From assembly GCF_001949145.1 (NCBI RefSeq), contig NW_019091735.1, positions 14,235 through 58,039 of the forward strand: a stretch of DNA of 43,805 bases. Reading direction: 5' to 3'. Numbering within the stretch: position 1 is the stretch's first letter; every line of letters begins with the position of its first letter. Of the stretch, positions 1 through 10,639 are shown one piece after another. The notes under the pieces are model-generated. The model saw nothing but the letters and a program-made list of their open reading frames with translations. It was not told the origin of the DNA and searched no databases. A program made the translations under genes and the position numbers. The stretch is from Acanthaster planci (Eukaryota; Echinodermata; Asteroidea; Valvatida; Acanthasteridae).

Positions 1-1056
1 CGGGAAAATAAAATCGGACGTAACGTTAATTCTGGCCATTATTGTGGACTATTTTCAGCCGTTCTCCAGTGCAGTTCATACTGTGTGCGCGCGCAAGTAC
101 CTGACGCACGAGATTCCGAGCTGCGTAGACGCGCACGCGCATCGAAACTACATGTACTGACTGGAACAAGCGAAACTGAAGTCTAACCGAATCCACTGGT
201 TTCCACGCTATCATAAAGCATGTAACGCGCAACGTGGTTCTCAGCCACGAGTACCATTGATCTCCATGACGAGTACACACATCATCAGGCCGGGGGCCGG
301 GCAAGGCTGTGGCCTGCGTTGGTGACGGTTGGCCTAGTTACCTGCATGTACGCTGGGTCTCCTATGGCCAGTACGGGAAAGCTTAAATGATTTGTACACA
401 ATCCTGGTCTTTTTCTTAGCATGTATTATGTGTTAACAGATGGACTTAAAATAGACAGACAAAAGATGTCCACAAAATTTGATAGAAGTTAAGGGACCAA
501 GCATTTCCGTGTCAAGGGGAGAGGGTATCGTCTAGCAAGGCTTTGGCACATTCCTGTTGATAGCACGTATCTCTTGATTTGTCCCATTTAAAAAGTTATA
601 CCGAATGCTTTTTGAAGAGACTTTTCCAGAACGCGCTGGCACAAATGGGTCTTGTCATCTAATAAACTAGACTGACAATGAGAGTCAATAACGACGATTA
701 ACAATCGTAATCTCTTGGGCCTGAATTTAAAAACGAAAAATCACCTATTTTGAGATTATTTAGTACTTTGAAATTGTACATTGTTGGGGATCCATCGTCC
801 GATAACCAGACAGAGCTCCTGCATGATCATAAACGTCAACCTCCGAGCCAATGAATTATAAGCTTACTGACAAAACTGTTCGGCGACACGATTTCTTCAC
901 TGGTGAAAAACATTGACAAGAATATCGGAAGGCACTTACAATTACAGAGGACTCCAAACAACTATATAGTACTTATGAATTTGAGTTTCCAGTTGTTTGA
1001 TGTAGGCCTATGTGAGGCTGGGTGTTTTAAGAGAGCCCCCCCCCAAAAAAACAACC
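1..1056. other. Intergenic, no gene seen
   Basis: No convincing coding region. The longest open frame (26-304, minus) has no recognisable motif and a cysteine/arginine-rich composition typical of chance frames. A poly-C/poly-A junction lies near 1036-1050, next to the inferred 3' end of the minus-strand LINE. Confidence 0.6.
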
Positions 1057-1503
1057 TTTTTTACTTTTCCAAATGAACCTTTAATTCATGACAGAGAATA
1101 TCTATAAAACAATTATTCTTAAAATAAAACAAGGTTCAAGTGGAATAAATAAATATTTCACATACAATACAGTTAACAGAAAAGAAAGAGTCTCAGTAAA
1201 AAATTAATTAATTACAACATGAAGATTGGAACCGCACTTATAGCCATCGAAAACCCTGAGACCTCTTATTTGGGATAGACAATGACAACCATGAAAAAAG
1301 ATCAGTTTTCATATCAGCCAGAAAAGTTTATTGTCCACAAATGTGAACACAGCGTTGTTGTGGTCCCATTTGCTCAAAAATAAGCCAATATTATGTTTAG
1401 CAGAGAAAAGTGGTTATCAACCAAAATTTTACTTTTCATTCGATGTTTCCACACAATGAGAGGGTCAGCAGAAGATGAACGCAAGTAGAGAAAAATATAG
1501 TAG
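1057..1503 (-). pseudogene. LINE ORF2 C-terminal domain and 3' UTR
   Basis: The minus strand just left of the Ty3 element encodes a degenerate stretch with LIVWKHRMKSKILVD, then LCSHLWTINF and a stop near 1290. This fits the tryptophan/arginine-rich end of Tx1-type ORF2 proteins, the continuation expected after the zinc-binding region found at 7496-7850. Reading across the removed LTR element gives an open frame for about 20 codons, then a shift into the frame carrying these motifs. Downstream is an AT-rich untranslated tail with ATTAAA and an A-rich end near 1057. The piece belongs to the interrupted LINE and is not a separate gene. Confidence 0.65.
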
Positions 1504-2183
1504 TGTAGCGAGACAGTTAATTATTGGACAGATGTAAGCATTACGGAAGTTTATGGACGCTGGTACTCATTCTCAAGCTCGTTGTGTTGCGCACAAATTG
1601 CGTTGGGCGTTGGTACCCGGCGCGGGTATATAAGTGCGTGGCTTGCGTGCGGTCTGCCTCTTCCGTCCCAGCGCTCTTTCGGGCTGCACGCTTGTTGACG
1701 CTGTGCCACACGTTCTCGCTCTTCTTGCGCCCAACCTCCGCGTTTGTGCTCTGGTGACTGGGTTTGCACCGAGTGAAGCTGAGCCGTGTACCAGGTTGAG
1801 TTGAACCCTAAAGTGGAGGCAAGAAGGAGGAATCTGCCCTGTTGGTCATTGTTGAGTTGTTCGTTACCCAGAAGCAGAACAGACACCTAATTTGGAAGCA
1901 CCTACCTGTCTAATAAACAAAAACACATCGGTCTGGCCCAGAGTACTTGATTCGGTAGTTATTTGTATCCAACCCTTTTGTTCGTGTGTGGTGTGCGCGT
2001 GAGGGTGTGCCTGGTGGTAGACAGCCCCGCAACGAGTCTGCTTCCCTGGCCGTCTTATTAGACTGCTCGCAGGACAGCCGAGGCCCTACTCAGGGTGCGT
2101 CCCCTTCCCAGGTTCGCCCGAAGGAAGTCGCCTGCCCCAGGTGGACGACAACGTTGGCGAGTCTAGGGGAGGATTCCGCCACA
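1504..2183 (+). repeat. 5' LTR of Ty3 element
   Basis: Begins TG and ends CA, and matches 6818-7495 along its full length. It has a TATATAAG box at 1627-1634 and an AATAAA signal at 1912-1917, placing the R region between roughly 1660 and 1935. Open frames on both strands inside it (1524-1757, 1551-1886) recur in the other LTR with frameshifts and are not genes. Confidence 0.92.
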
Positions 2184-2185
2184 AA

Positions 2186-2203
2186 TGGTATCAGGAGTGG
2201 GAT
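2186..2203 (+). promoter_or_regulatory. Primer-binding site, tRNA-Leu
   Basis: TGGTATCAGGAGTGGGAT lies two bases after the 5' LTR. It matches the complement of the 3' end of animal tRNA-Leu(CAG), CCA included, at 17 of 18 positions from general knowledge of that tRNA. Reverse transcription of the + strand element would start here. Confidence 0.8.
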
Positions 2204-2341
2204 AGGCACCAGGTTTAGAACACATCTCATAACCTACATCGAACAGAAGTAACGCCAATAGCTACCTAGATAGGACAGTACGCATAGATAGGATCATCAC
2301 AACACCTAGATAGGAACAGCGCATCACCTATACAGGACAGC

Positions 2342-3785
2342 ATGGAGGGGCTAAGGAAACAAGAGAATGCAGCAGGGACGGATGAGCAACCACGAGTCGT
2401 GGAGGACTCGTCAGTAACTTTGGATTATGTAGAGAAGAAGCAGCGACTTGAGGCAGAGCTCCTGTTGAGGATAAGTCACTTGCGAGGGGAACTGGACTCG
2501 TTAAGAGGTATCAAGTCAGGACTGGATGATAAGCAGTTGCGTGCTGAAAGGGAAATGAAGGAGGAGTCGCTGCCGATGGGACCTCTGCGCTTCGAGACGG
2601 GAGGAGATATTGGGAGTTTGGGCCTGATATCGTCGACACCTGCAAAGGGTTACAGGTTGACGCCAGAATCAAGGACAAAGTTCTCCGCGAGGAGTTTGCT
2701 CCTGGCACCTACCAATATGCTAGCAAGCACTTCAGTGTCTGTGCAGACGGTCGATGCAACGAGAGGCTGGTCTATGGGGACAAATTTCTCATTGGGGAGC
2801 GCTGAGAAATCTCAAGGTGGAGAGAAGTCAACTTCGACTGCTAGCAAAACTGACCTAACTAGGCGAGATGCGGGGACTGAATTAAAAGGAGAGTTGCAGG
2901 CTGGTGGACAGACAAGACGACCAAACATCACACCCGATTGGTACAATGAGAAGTCTTCTTGGAGAGACTACCTTCAGCACTTTGAAGCGTGCAAGCTGGC
3001 CAACGATTGGACGGACAAGCAGGCTAAGGTCTTCTTAGACTATGGTCTTCTTAGAGTTTGAAGGGGGCAGCCGTCAAGGTGTTGTCGTCAAGGAGGGATA
3101 TGGCCTACCAGGATTTAAGTGGAAGCCAGATTTGGGCCTGGTCAGCTAGCAGAAGACCACGTGGTGAAGCTTTGTTACAGGCAACAGGGACCTAAAGAGA
3201 CTTTGAAGGAATTGAGCGAGTCAATCACGGGATTGACAGCGTTGGCATACCCGAACTTTGGAGACAACGACAGAGACCGCCTGGCGAAGGGCCACTTCTC
3301 AGATGAGATCGAGGGTCGAGCAATAAGAGAGGAGATATTCTGTGCTCGTCCAGAAACTCTCGACGAAGCAGCAAGTGCGGCAATGGCTGCAGAAAGCTTC
3401 CTGAAGGTGGAGCAGTAGAGGAGTGGCCAGAATTCAAAATTCAACAGGGTGGTGGCATCGGAAAATGCTGTGGAGGAATTGCAGAAACAAGTGGGAGACC
3501 TTCAGAAATCCCATGCGAAAACTAAGGACACAGTGGCCGGTTTAGTGTGAGATGGTGCCAGAGGTAAAGAAGACACCCAACTGCCGAAGGTGGGAGGTCC
3601 CACAAGCGCCAGTTATAGGAGACGACGTTGTTTGCTTCAGATGCAATAGGAAAGGACACTTTGCGCGTGACTGCACACACCCTCCAGCTAAGAGGAATTG
3701 GACGGGAAACGATGGGCAGCCTACCCTGAGGCCCGAGGGGGGCTGGAACCAGCGAAGGGCCAAGAGACAAGCAACCATAAGGTGA
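2342..3785 (+). pseudogene. Ty3 element gag with CCHC zinc knuckle, broken
   Basis: The first ATG after the primer site (2342) opens 239 codons with a charged coiled-coil-like segment (about residues 30-75). A Retrotrans_gag-type start follows, with SWRDYLQHFEACKLANDW near residue 205. The frame breaks at about 3040-3060, where an 11-bp unit (GTCTTCTTAGA) is tandemly duplicated, then resumes in another frame as FGPGQLAEDHVVKLCYRQ (3119-3418). A UAG follows at 3416-3418, then the nucleocapsid knuckle CFRCNRKGHFARDC (3640-3690). In the family this protein forms the capsid and binds RNA. At least three disruptions make it a pseudogene. Confidence 0.85.
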
Positions 3786-3832
3786 CAAAGGGGACGGAGA
3801 ACCCAGAATGCCAATAGAGAGCGAAGAGGGGC

Positions 3833-4336
3833 ATGTTTGTGCCAGCAATAATACGGGGACAACAGGTGAGGCTTCTGGTGGACACCGCAGCGATGGATAC
3901 CTTTCTGTCGTGTCGTCAACATTGTTCTACAAAATACCGCCAGAAAGAAGGCCAAATCTCTCCTCGGTGGGTTTGTGTATCAAGAACGCAGATGGTTCAC
4001 ATATTAAGACGTTGGGTAGCGCTTGGGTCGAGCTACAGGTGGGAAGGTCAACGTATCCGGTGTCTGCGACATTTGGGCATTTGCAGTCGGCGGATGGAAT
4101 CCTGGGCATGGATTTCTTGTATCCAACATGTGGCAGTTTGAATTTCAAGATGCTTGAGCTTACCATCAACGGGTAAAATGTAAATTGCATTGAAGACTGT
4201 GGGGCGAATATTTGCGCCAGAATTGTCGTCGGGAGGACGACTCGGGTGCTGGCTGGCCACGAGGCGATTTTGCCAGGACATGTAACGGGGAGGAGCACGG
4301 TAAACGGGCCAGAGATACTTAAGCCAGTGGACCGTT
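3833..4336 (+). pseudogene. Ty3 retropepsin remnant and pol linker
   Basis: VPAIIRGQQVRLLVDTAAMD carries the aspartic-protease signature, with D-T-A-A where the family has D-T/S-G-A. After a frameshift the second signature GILGMDFL appears (about 4105-4130), in the frame that opens at 3808. The next stretch, 4180-4336, resembles the linker that leads into RT in gypsy pol (LAGHEAILPGHVTGRSTVNG). It then stops, and no RT motif follows. The altered catalytic glycine, frameshift and stop argue against activity. Confidence 0.75.
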
Positions 4337-4351
4337 GATGAGTCACCCAGG

Positions 4352-4585
4352 GTGTCATGTGAACAGCAACACACAGACATAGATGATCGAGGCTCAGCAC
4401 AGAGTACAGTGTCCTTTCAGGAACCGAGAGACAATTCCCATGAGATGGAGCCAGATGCACCAGATATATCTCCAGAAATAGACAGTAGTGCAGAAGAGGC
4501 ACTTCATGACAACAACAGAGCTCCTCCACCTGGAGTGAGGAGAAACCCAAAGAGGAACAGGCGAAGGTCGCAACATTATTTGTAG
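4352..4585 (+). pseudogene. Ty3 pol C-terminal tail
   Basis: A short frame rich in acidic residues ends in GVRRNPKRNRRRSQHYL and a stop. Basic tails of this kind, with repeated RRS/RNR, end many gypsy integrases. It follows the protease linker within about 20 bases, so the segment that should encode RT, RNase H and integrase has been removed by deletion near 4336-4352. It could also be a degenerate start of an accessory protein, but the tail match is better. Confidence 0.6.
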
Positions 4586-5153
4586 GGCCAGGGTAGTTTT
4601 GACCTAGGCAGGTCAGGCGTTGGGATGGTGCCAACGGTGTGCAAGTTTGAGAGGTGTTCTTGAGACGATTCATTTGCTATAGTGGTAGGGAATAAAAACT
4701 CACAGGAGACATTTCTTGTAACCCAACAGGAAGACATGGGGCGGAACTCATCAGAGAAGAGGAATCCCTTGGACCTCCACACGGCAAAGACAGTGGAGTA
4801 ACCGAAGTGCCGTAGTTTTTTTCTGTTTGGACCTGCATTTGACCGTCGAGCACGGGCCACGAGTCTTCTACTAGTGTAGACAGTGTTCTCATAAGAACAA
4901 TCGCCGCGACAACCTACTTGCGCATTACAAGGATTGTCATCCATCGAGTCTCCATAAAGTAAGTCAGATCAAGTCAGAGTCGTATGAACAGAGATAGCGC
5001 AAGCATCCCAACAGAGGTGAGACAGAAGGTCATCGCCTACAGGAGAAGTCACCTACGAGGAGAAGAGAGGGGTCACGTTCTGCTGGACGGAGCGGGACCA
5101 AGACAGCCTCAACAAGCAATAAACGAAACCTGGAGAGAAAACAGGAACAAGGG
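4586..5153 (+). other. Ty3 element spacer, no clear coding
   Basis: This stretch separates the pol tail from the accessory frame. An antisense frame (4576-4944, minus) is open but has no motif and runs against the element's coding strand. Plus-strand frames become open from about 5010. Confidence 0.4.
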
Positions 5154-5872
5154 GTGACAAGGAAGCGCGCTAAAGGGAGTAGGCCTAAGGTGCCAGCCAC
5201 AGTGTCCCGTGCACCTAAAGAGGCGGAGACACAAGGTAGTGCTGGAGCTCCGGGAAGAGAACCGAGTTCAAGCACTCATTCAGGGCAACAACAAGAGGCA
5301 GCCCAACCGTCCATGGAAGACAGGAAAGCAGGTGGGCTGGCGATTGTAGAGAAGCCACAAGAAGTTGCAGTAGAGCTCGAGGTAGCCGGAATCTTGAGTG
5401 ATAACGGGTCTGAGAAGGCTCCAGCAATAACCCTGTCACCTACGCCTACCATGGTAATGGATGCAGACGAGAGCCACAATCTCGCCGAGCCCAGTGTACA
5501 ACCCAGAGGGAAACCACGAGCAATAACAGAGCTGATGAGAGAGGAGGTCAGGAGAATGAGCGCTCCACTGGGAACGTCGGAGGAGAGAAACTTCCATGCT
5601 TGTCAACCCTAACGCCGTTGCACCTTGATCAGCTACTACCGGGGCAGGCAGTTCGCGTGAGGGAGGTGAAGGAGACATACTTCTACCGAGACGGGGACAA
5701 GACCCTGAGGGGTGAGGCGACTCCAGAGTACGAGGTCGTCTTCTTGAGGCACCTGAAGAAGACTACATGGGTGGCACAACAGGAGCCGGGACAGCAGCAG
5801 CCGGAAGGAGATCGGCTGTGTAGGCTGTGGACAGTGAGACAGAGAGTCCATCGGGGAACCATTCTCAGATGA
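5154..5872 (+). pseudogene. Ty3 element accessory ORF, unknown function
   Basis: Two overlapping plus-strand frames (5154-5612 and 5600-5872) look like one frameshifted protein. The first part is low-complexity and rich in A, E, P and K, with basic stretches such as TRKRAKGSRPK. The second part is more domain-like, with LPGQAVRVREVKETYFYRDG and EYEVVFLRHLKK. The open frame extends upstream to about 5010, and a third frame stays open to about 6030 (DEYLAIAMIGNVRQV). Its position after pol matches that of env or other additional ORFs in gypsy elements. I see no signal peptide, membrane segment or fusion motif, so envelope is not supported. It may be a nucleic-acid-binding accessory protein; the function is unknown. 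Confidence 0.45.
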
Positions 5873-5889
5873 ATACCTTGCCATAGCTA

Positions 5890-6817
5890 TGATTGGGAAC
5901 GTCAGACAGGTGACAGAGACTTCTACCCGCGGAGTATACCAGAGAGACAACAAACTAATGAAGTGTAACAATTGGCTAGCTGTGATCGCTATTTCAGCAA
6001 TAGTTCCGGTGAGGGAAATAATAGGTTTCACGCAACAGCTTTTTTGGGCCTTCCACCGTCTTCCTTCGTTTTATTGCCTTCATCCACCACCAAACTCCCG
6101 CGCTCTTCCTTTCACCCGCCCAAAGTCCCACAATCTTTTTCCTCGTCCATTTCACTGCGTGCAATGACCATGTGACCCCTGGCAGCTTACCCAAATACAT
6201 GTAACAGTTATCTTTAGACCTTGCCCGGAAAGGTGAGCGCCGCCATATGCACATATGTATACACACACAAAAAGCAATTCCCCTACAGAGGGAGAAGAAA
6301 CGGCGTACCTACGACGTGGACTTTGTGGCCGGACTTAAAGAAGATCATTAGGGGCATTTAGGATGATCCTAAGAAGGACTTGTAGTCTGTTAAGCAGCTT
6401 ATCATTGTTAATTATTAACCTTGTCGTGAAATAAACCTTGCTTTTAGATGATTCTTAAATCTTAAAAAGGAGACCTTGATTATCTTTACTTTACCGTGTT
6501 ATCTTCAAAGTTGTAAAGAGCCTTATTTTGTGTAAGTGTTTCTGCTGTATAAAGACCAGTATAGGTCAGAGCTCTATTTTTATTAAAGAGAAAGTGTTGA
6601 AGGACCAGTTCAGTCTGACCTTTATTTTACGTATAACTTATGTTGTACAAGGACTTATGTATAAGACATTTCTCGAAAAGAAACTTTTGCTAAAGCTTCT
6701 ACAAACAGGTGGCAGAGCACCTTTATGGAGCCCAAAGAGTTGTTTTTCTTAACCGTCCCTTTTTATTTGCTATAAGTTTTAAAGGTCAAGGGACTGACCA
6801 AACGTGGGACACGGCTG
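5890..6817 (+). other. Ty3 element 3' untranslated region
   Basis: Mostly noncoding. It has a pyrimidine-rich tract at 6020-6150, then AT-rich sequence to the 3' LTR. No good polypurine tract is visible directly before 6818; the sequence there is AAACGTGGGACACGGC. Confidence 0.5.
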
Positions 6818-7495
6818 TGTAGCGGGACAGTTAATTATTGGACAGTTGTAAGCATTACAGAGGTTTATGGACGCTGGTACTCATGCTCAAGCTCGTCGTG
6901 TTGCGCACAAATTGCGTTGGGCGTTGGTACCCGGCGCGGGTATATAAGTGCGTGGCTTGCGTGCGGTCTGCCTCTTCCGTCCCAGCACTCTTTCGGGCTG
7001 CACGCTTGTTAGCGCTGCGCCACACCGTTTCCCGCTATTCTTGCGCCCAACCTCCGCGTTTGTGCTCTGGTGGCTGGGTTTGCACCGAGTGAAGCCGAGC
7101 TGAGCCGTGTAGGGTGAGTTGAACCCTAAAGTGGAGGAATCTGCCCTGTTGGTCATTATTGAATTGTTCGTTACCCAGAAGCAGAACAGACACCTAATTA
7201 GGGAGCACCTACGTGTCTAATGAATAAATACATCGGTTTGTTCGAGAATCCTTTGGCTTGATCCGTTAGTTATTTATATTAAACCCCTTTGTTCGTGTGT
7301 GGTGTGAGGGTGTTCCCCGGTGCCTGGTGGTAGACTGCCCCGCGACGAATCTGCTCCCCTGGCTTTCTTATTAGACAACTCGTAAGACGGCCGGGGCCCT
7401 ACTCAGGGTACGTCCCCTTCCCAGGTTCGCCCGAAGGAAGTTGCCTGCCCCAGGTGGACGACAACGTTGGCAAGTCTGGGGAGGATTTCGCCACA
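6818..7495 (+). repeat. 3' LTR of Ty3 element
   Basis: Copy of the 5' LTR with the same TG...CA ends, a TATATAAG box at 6941-6948 and an AATAAA signal at 7223-7228. It lacks a short segment present in the 5' copy near 1780-1825. GTAG follows at 7496-7499 and matches the duplication before the 5' LTR. Confidence 0.92.
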
Positions 7496-9378
7496 GTAGC
7501 TTTCAGACTAATTATGAAGTAATTTGCCATATTGACCATCTCCTTTGAACGTCCATTCTTGTACGGAAGGAGGCACCAGTAGAGGTCAAAATCTTGAACA
7601 ACACTTGAGAAAAGACGACTCAAGAGACAGTTCAGAAGATTTAATGTAGGCTGGATGGCGCGACACATGATGAACAAGTGAATGATTGTCTCTCTTTCTC
7701 CACACAAGGAGCACAGTGGAGATATGTCTGGGTTAATGTGCCACAGGATCGGTAGACTGAGCAGAAAGTTATATACCAGGCGAAATAAGCCATTTGCGAG
7801 TTAAATTTGAACAAAATCTGGTGCACTGAGTTATCTGACTGCACATAAACATTACGATTTGAATTCCCAGACTAAAGACACTGTTGCTATACCTAATGAT
7901 TCGAGGCAAGCTTTCGCATAGCGACCACCATCTCGGGAATGGACTGGTTCCTTTGTGCCCTTCTTATCCGTTGAGAACAGTATATTGTTGCAAGGCGTCT
8001 CCAATGTAACTAAGCAGAAGCTTGCCCCGAATCAAAAGGTACAGCAACAGTGGTTTCAGTGAGAAAAATCCAAGTTGTTATGGTCTTGTGAATTTGAAGA
8101 ACTCGGTGTACCAGATTTGGGTCAAATTTAATTTGCAAAGGCTTATTGGGCAGGGGTGCTCTGAAGATGACGTGTTGAGAGACGGTATCCAAAATGGTTG
8201 AAAAGCTGCTTGAAGACACGCAAGAGGAGATCTGTCATTTCAGAGAGTTCAGCATGAAGACGCCTGTTTGAGGATCCTCGCACTGGGTTTGCAGATTGGA
8301 TATCCTCCGTTGTTTTCTATTTTCTGGAAAAGAAGTCCAGTGGGTCTCCGACTGTACGAACACCACACATCTGAAGACAAGGGCAAAGGAGATGGTCATC
8401 TATACCGGCAAACTAAATTATGTAAGTAGAAATTAACGGTAAATTCAAAATGAAATGAAGAGAATCGGGCGGTATCACAATTTGGGCTCTTGATAACTAC
8501 CAAGCTTGTGACACACCGAAATAGAAGGTGGGGAGGTGAACAAAAAAATTGGCCTCAAGATTTATTCAGAAAATTTGAGCATCAAAATCGGACTTGCAAT
8601 ATTGACGCAAAGAGTAGCTCATGAAAGCACGATGAGATGAGTTTTTGAGAAATCTTTGTACAAAGGAGAAGCGATACGTAAAAACGTGACTGGAGGCAGG
8701 AGGCCCAGACGGCCTATTTCAGGCGAGCGATACAAAATATTTTCCTTTGTCGCCCATCAGACCAAACAAAATCTACCAGTTTCCTTTGGAGTTCACTGAG
8801 AATTTCTGGAGGGAGGGTACAACTGCAAGGACGTGAAGAAGTTTGGAAGCCGCTGACTGATTGATTACCAGGACTCTGCCTCTGAAGGAAAGAAGTTTAC
8901 ACAAGCTCTTCCAACGAGCAAGACCGTCTTGCAATTTATCTCGACAGGTTTGCCTGTTTTGTTGACAAAAAATGGAAGGAATTTCCCATGAGAACTCCAA
9001 ACAATTTTAAACCAGTACTGTTCCACTTAAAGTTAAGGGGTTGTCCGTTCTGTTTATCCACGAACCGACCCAGAGGCCTTGAGATTTAGTAAAATTCAAA
9101 CAAGCAGCAGTAACATCTATAACAACGATAAATATCTTGAGTGGTATTAAAAGCGTTATCAACGGTAACAAATATGGAAACATCATCGGCACAAGCCTAA
9201 GTAACAACGGTGTAATCAAAATTTGGAATCATAAAGCCGAAAGGTTTTAAATTACATCGAAGAGCATGGAGGAGATGTTCAATAGCTATTGCATATAGTA
9301 AACCTGAAAGTGGGCATCCTTGTCTAATTCCCTTTTCAAAAGGGAAAGGTGCCAGTAAGGAGCCACAAACCTTAATAA
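7496..9378 (-). pseudogene. LINE ORF2: RT palm, thumb and zinc-binding region
   Basis: Reading right to left on the minus strand: RT motif B as FEKGIRQGCPLSGLLYAIAI (9340-9280), catalytic motif C as ACADDVSIFV (about 9200-9165, CADD for the usual YADD), then KSQGLWVGSW (about 9080). The thumb follows as DGLARWKSLCKLLSFRGRVL (8940-8870), and the CCHC-type zinc-binding end as CGERETIIHLFIMC (7707-7665). Stops and shifts interrupt it, for example a UAG just before the CADD motif. The block starts at the Harbinger MITE and ends at the Ty3 element. It would have copied LINE RNA into DNA at the target site. Confidence 0.85.
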
Positions 9379-9799
9379 GGGCCTGCGACCATTTAGACCC
9401 GGTTTGAAAAGGGCCCCCCCCGGTAAGATCACCTTGTTGCAAAAACCCCTTTCATACCGGCCTGGTTACCGGCCTGGGATGCTGGACTGGTTGTTGATCC
9501 CTAACTTCTCCATCCTGGGATCTATTGTTTGCAAGTACTGGTACATGTAATCTATCCCAGAGGAACCTGCTTGTGGTTTTTAATCCTTCAACTCTATACG
9601 ATTTTTACACTAATCCGCTTAGACCCCTATTCATCTGTGGACGCATGGTGGGGGAAGCCTTTTATCAGGGACTTTGAAATGCCGATGTGCAGACAGGTCT
9701 TATACCGGCCTGGAGTAGCCTGAATACCGGGCAGGCATTATACAGGGTGGGCTACCGGGGGGGGGCCTTTTCAAACCCGGTCTGAATGGTCGCCGGCCC
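9379..9799. mobile_element. Harbinger-type MITE inside the LINE
   Basis: 421 bp with terminal inverted repeats of about 50 bp: the left end GGGCCTGCGACCATTTAGAC pairs with the complement of the right end, GGGCCGGCGACCATTCAGAC. Each TIR contains a run of C or G. TAA flanks both ends (9376-9378 and 9800-9802), the 3-bp TWA duplication known for PIF/Harbinger. No transposase is present. The interior repeats ATACCGGCCTGG. Removing the element and one TAA restores the LINE frame (DARSFIKVCGS). Confidence 0.85.
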
Positions 9800-9863
9800 T
9801 AAAACTCCGAGCATCATTATACAGCAGTTTGACATAAGAGATAAATCTTTCGCCCAAACCCAT
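9800..9863 (-). pseudogene. LINE RT fragment between two insertions
   Basis: About 64 bp reading MGLGERFISYVKLLYNDARS on the minus strand. This is the segment expected between RT motif A and motif B of the LINE. It joins in frame to IKVCGSLLAP left of the MITE and to FVMKTIG at 16492-16520. It is too short to be recognised alone; the context makes the call. Confidence 0.8.
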
Positions 9864-10216
9864 TGTTATCGCCAACGATAAGTTTTTTCCTTACAGTTGA
9901 TTACGTAACAATTGGAATGTTTCTAGGTCTTGCCTTGAATAGTTTCTGCAATCCTGGCCTATTGTAATCCATATTGCGCCCTCTGTAGTATGTATCACGC
10001 GAGTTCGTTCTTATAATATAAATAAAGTGTGGTTTGGCGGGTGTTTGAGTCGCTGGCACACCTTCGCTGTCAAGGGACCACCGTCATTTGCACCCTTTTC
10101 TTGTAAGTAGTTTAAGTTTCTTAAATTTACAGGCACTGCTAAGTAGATTATTAATGTATTAGGTTACTTGGAAGTGTATCTTTGTGGCACCAGTTTCTTG
10201 TATTTTGGTTTATACG

Positions 10217-10639
10217 TGTAGCAAACTAATGCTACATGCACCACCGGAATAAGCCTCTTGGATAGACAAAGAATTTCAAATACAAAGAAACTCCCATTGT
10301 ACAATCACACTTCCAAATACCACATTTAGTCTGATCAACTTTGATTGGAACTACAAGCATAAATGAAGACACAAGATTACACAAATTAAATACAGTGTGT
10401 GGACATTGAAAATTAATGCAAATGGTCCTTAACATTTCAAGAGTTCAGTGATGACAACTGGAATCACACCAAATGCAATCAAAGAACGCCGAAAATCAAA
10501 CGGTGCCCATGTGTTGTCAAGTCCGGATGATCTTCAGCTTGGCTCCGAGGTCCGGTCTGAAGTCCACTCCAGGCTGGGATTAGAAGGTGACAAGGCTCAG
10601 GTGTTCCAGTACTCCAGTAGGTGCTCCAGTAAGCTGCCC
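10217..10639 (-). repeat. Left LTR (3' LTR) of BEL-like element
   Basis: Nearly identical to 15016-15438 in direct orientation, starting TGTAGCAAACTAATGCTACA. The similarity ends at AAGCTG; the terminal ACA of the right copy is CCC here. A plus-strand ORF (10448-11014) starts inside it, but its start is shared by the other copy and it has no domain. Confidence 0.8.

Larger units (their letters stand above)
1504..7495 (+). mobile_element. Ty3/gypsy LTR retrotransposon with deleted pol core
   Basis: Two direct repeats of 680 and 678 bp (1504-2183 and 6818-7495), both beginning TGTAGCG and ending CCACA, bound a 4.6-kb interior. Four-base duplications GTAG flank the element (1500-1503 and 7496-7499). 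The interior has a primer-binding site, gag with a zinc knuckle, a retropepsin remnant and a pol C-terminal tail. RT, RNase H and integrase core are absent, about 3 kb less than an autonomous relative. After the pol tail lies an unidentified accessory reading frame (5154-5872) and an AT-rich 3' segment. Frameshifts and stops run throughout. The LTRs differ at many sites and by a short indel, so the insertion is not very recent. It inserted into the LINE near the end of ORF2. Confidence 0.92.

Noticed and set aside
26-304. 92-codon minus-strand ORF
   Set aside because: No motif, biased Arg/Cys/His content and no splice or promoter context.
1551-1886. Minus-strand ORF inside the 5' LTR
   Set aside because: It lies across LTR promoter sequence, and the copy in the other LTR is frameshifted.
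4576-4944. 122-codon antisense ORF in the Ty3 element, possible antisense gene
   Set aside because: No recognisable domain and opposite to the element's coding strand; better seen as spacer.
5154-5872. Accessory ORF considered as an envelope gene
   Set aside because: No signal peptide, transmembrane segment or cleavage site can be seen.
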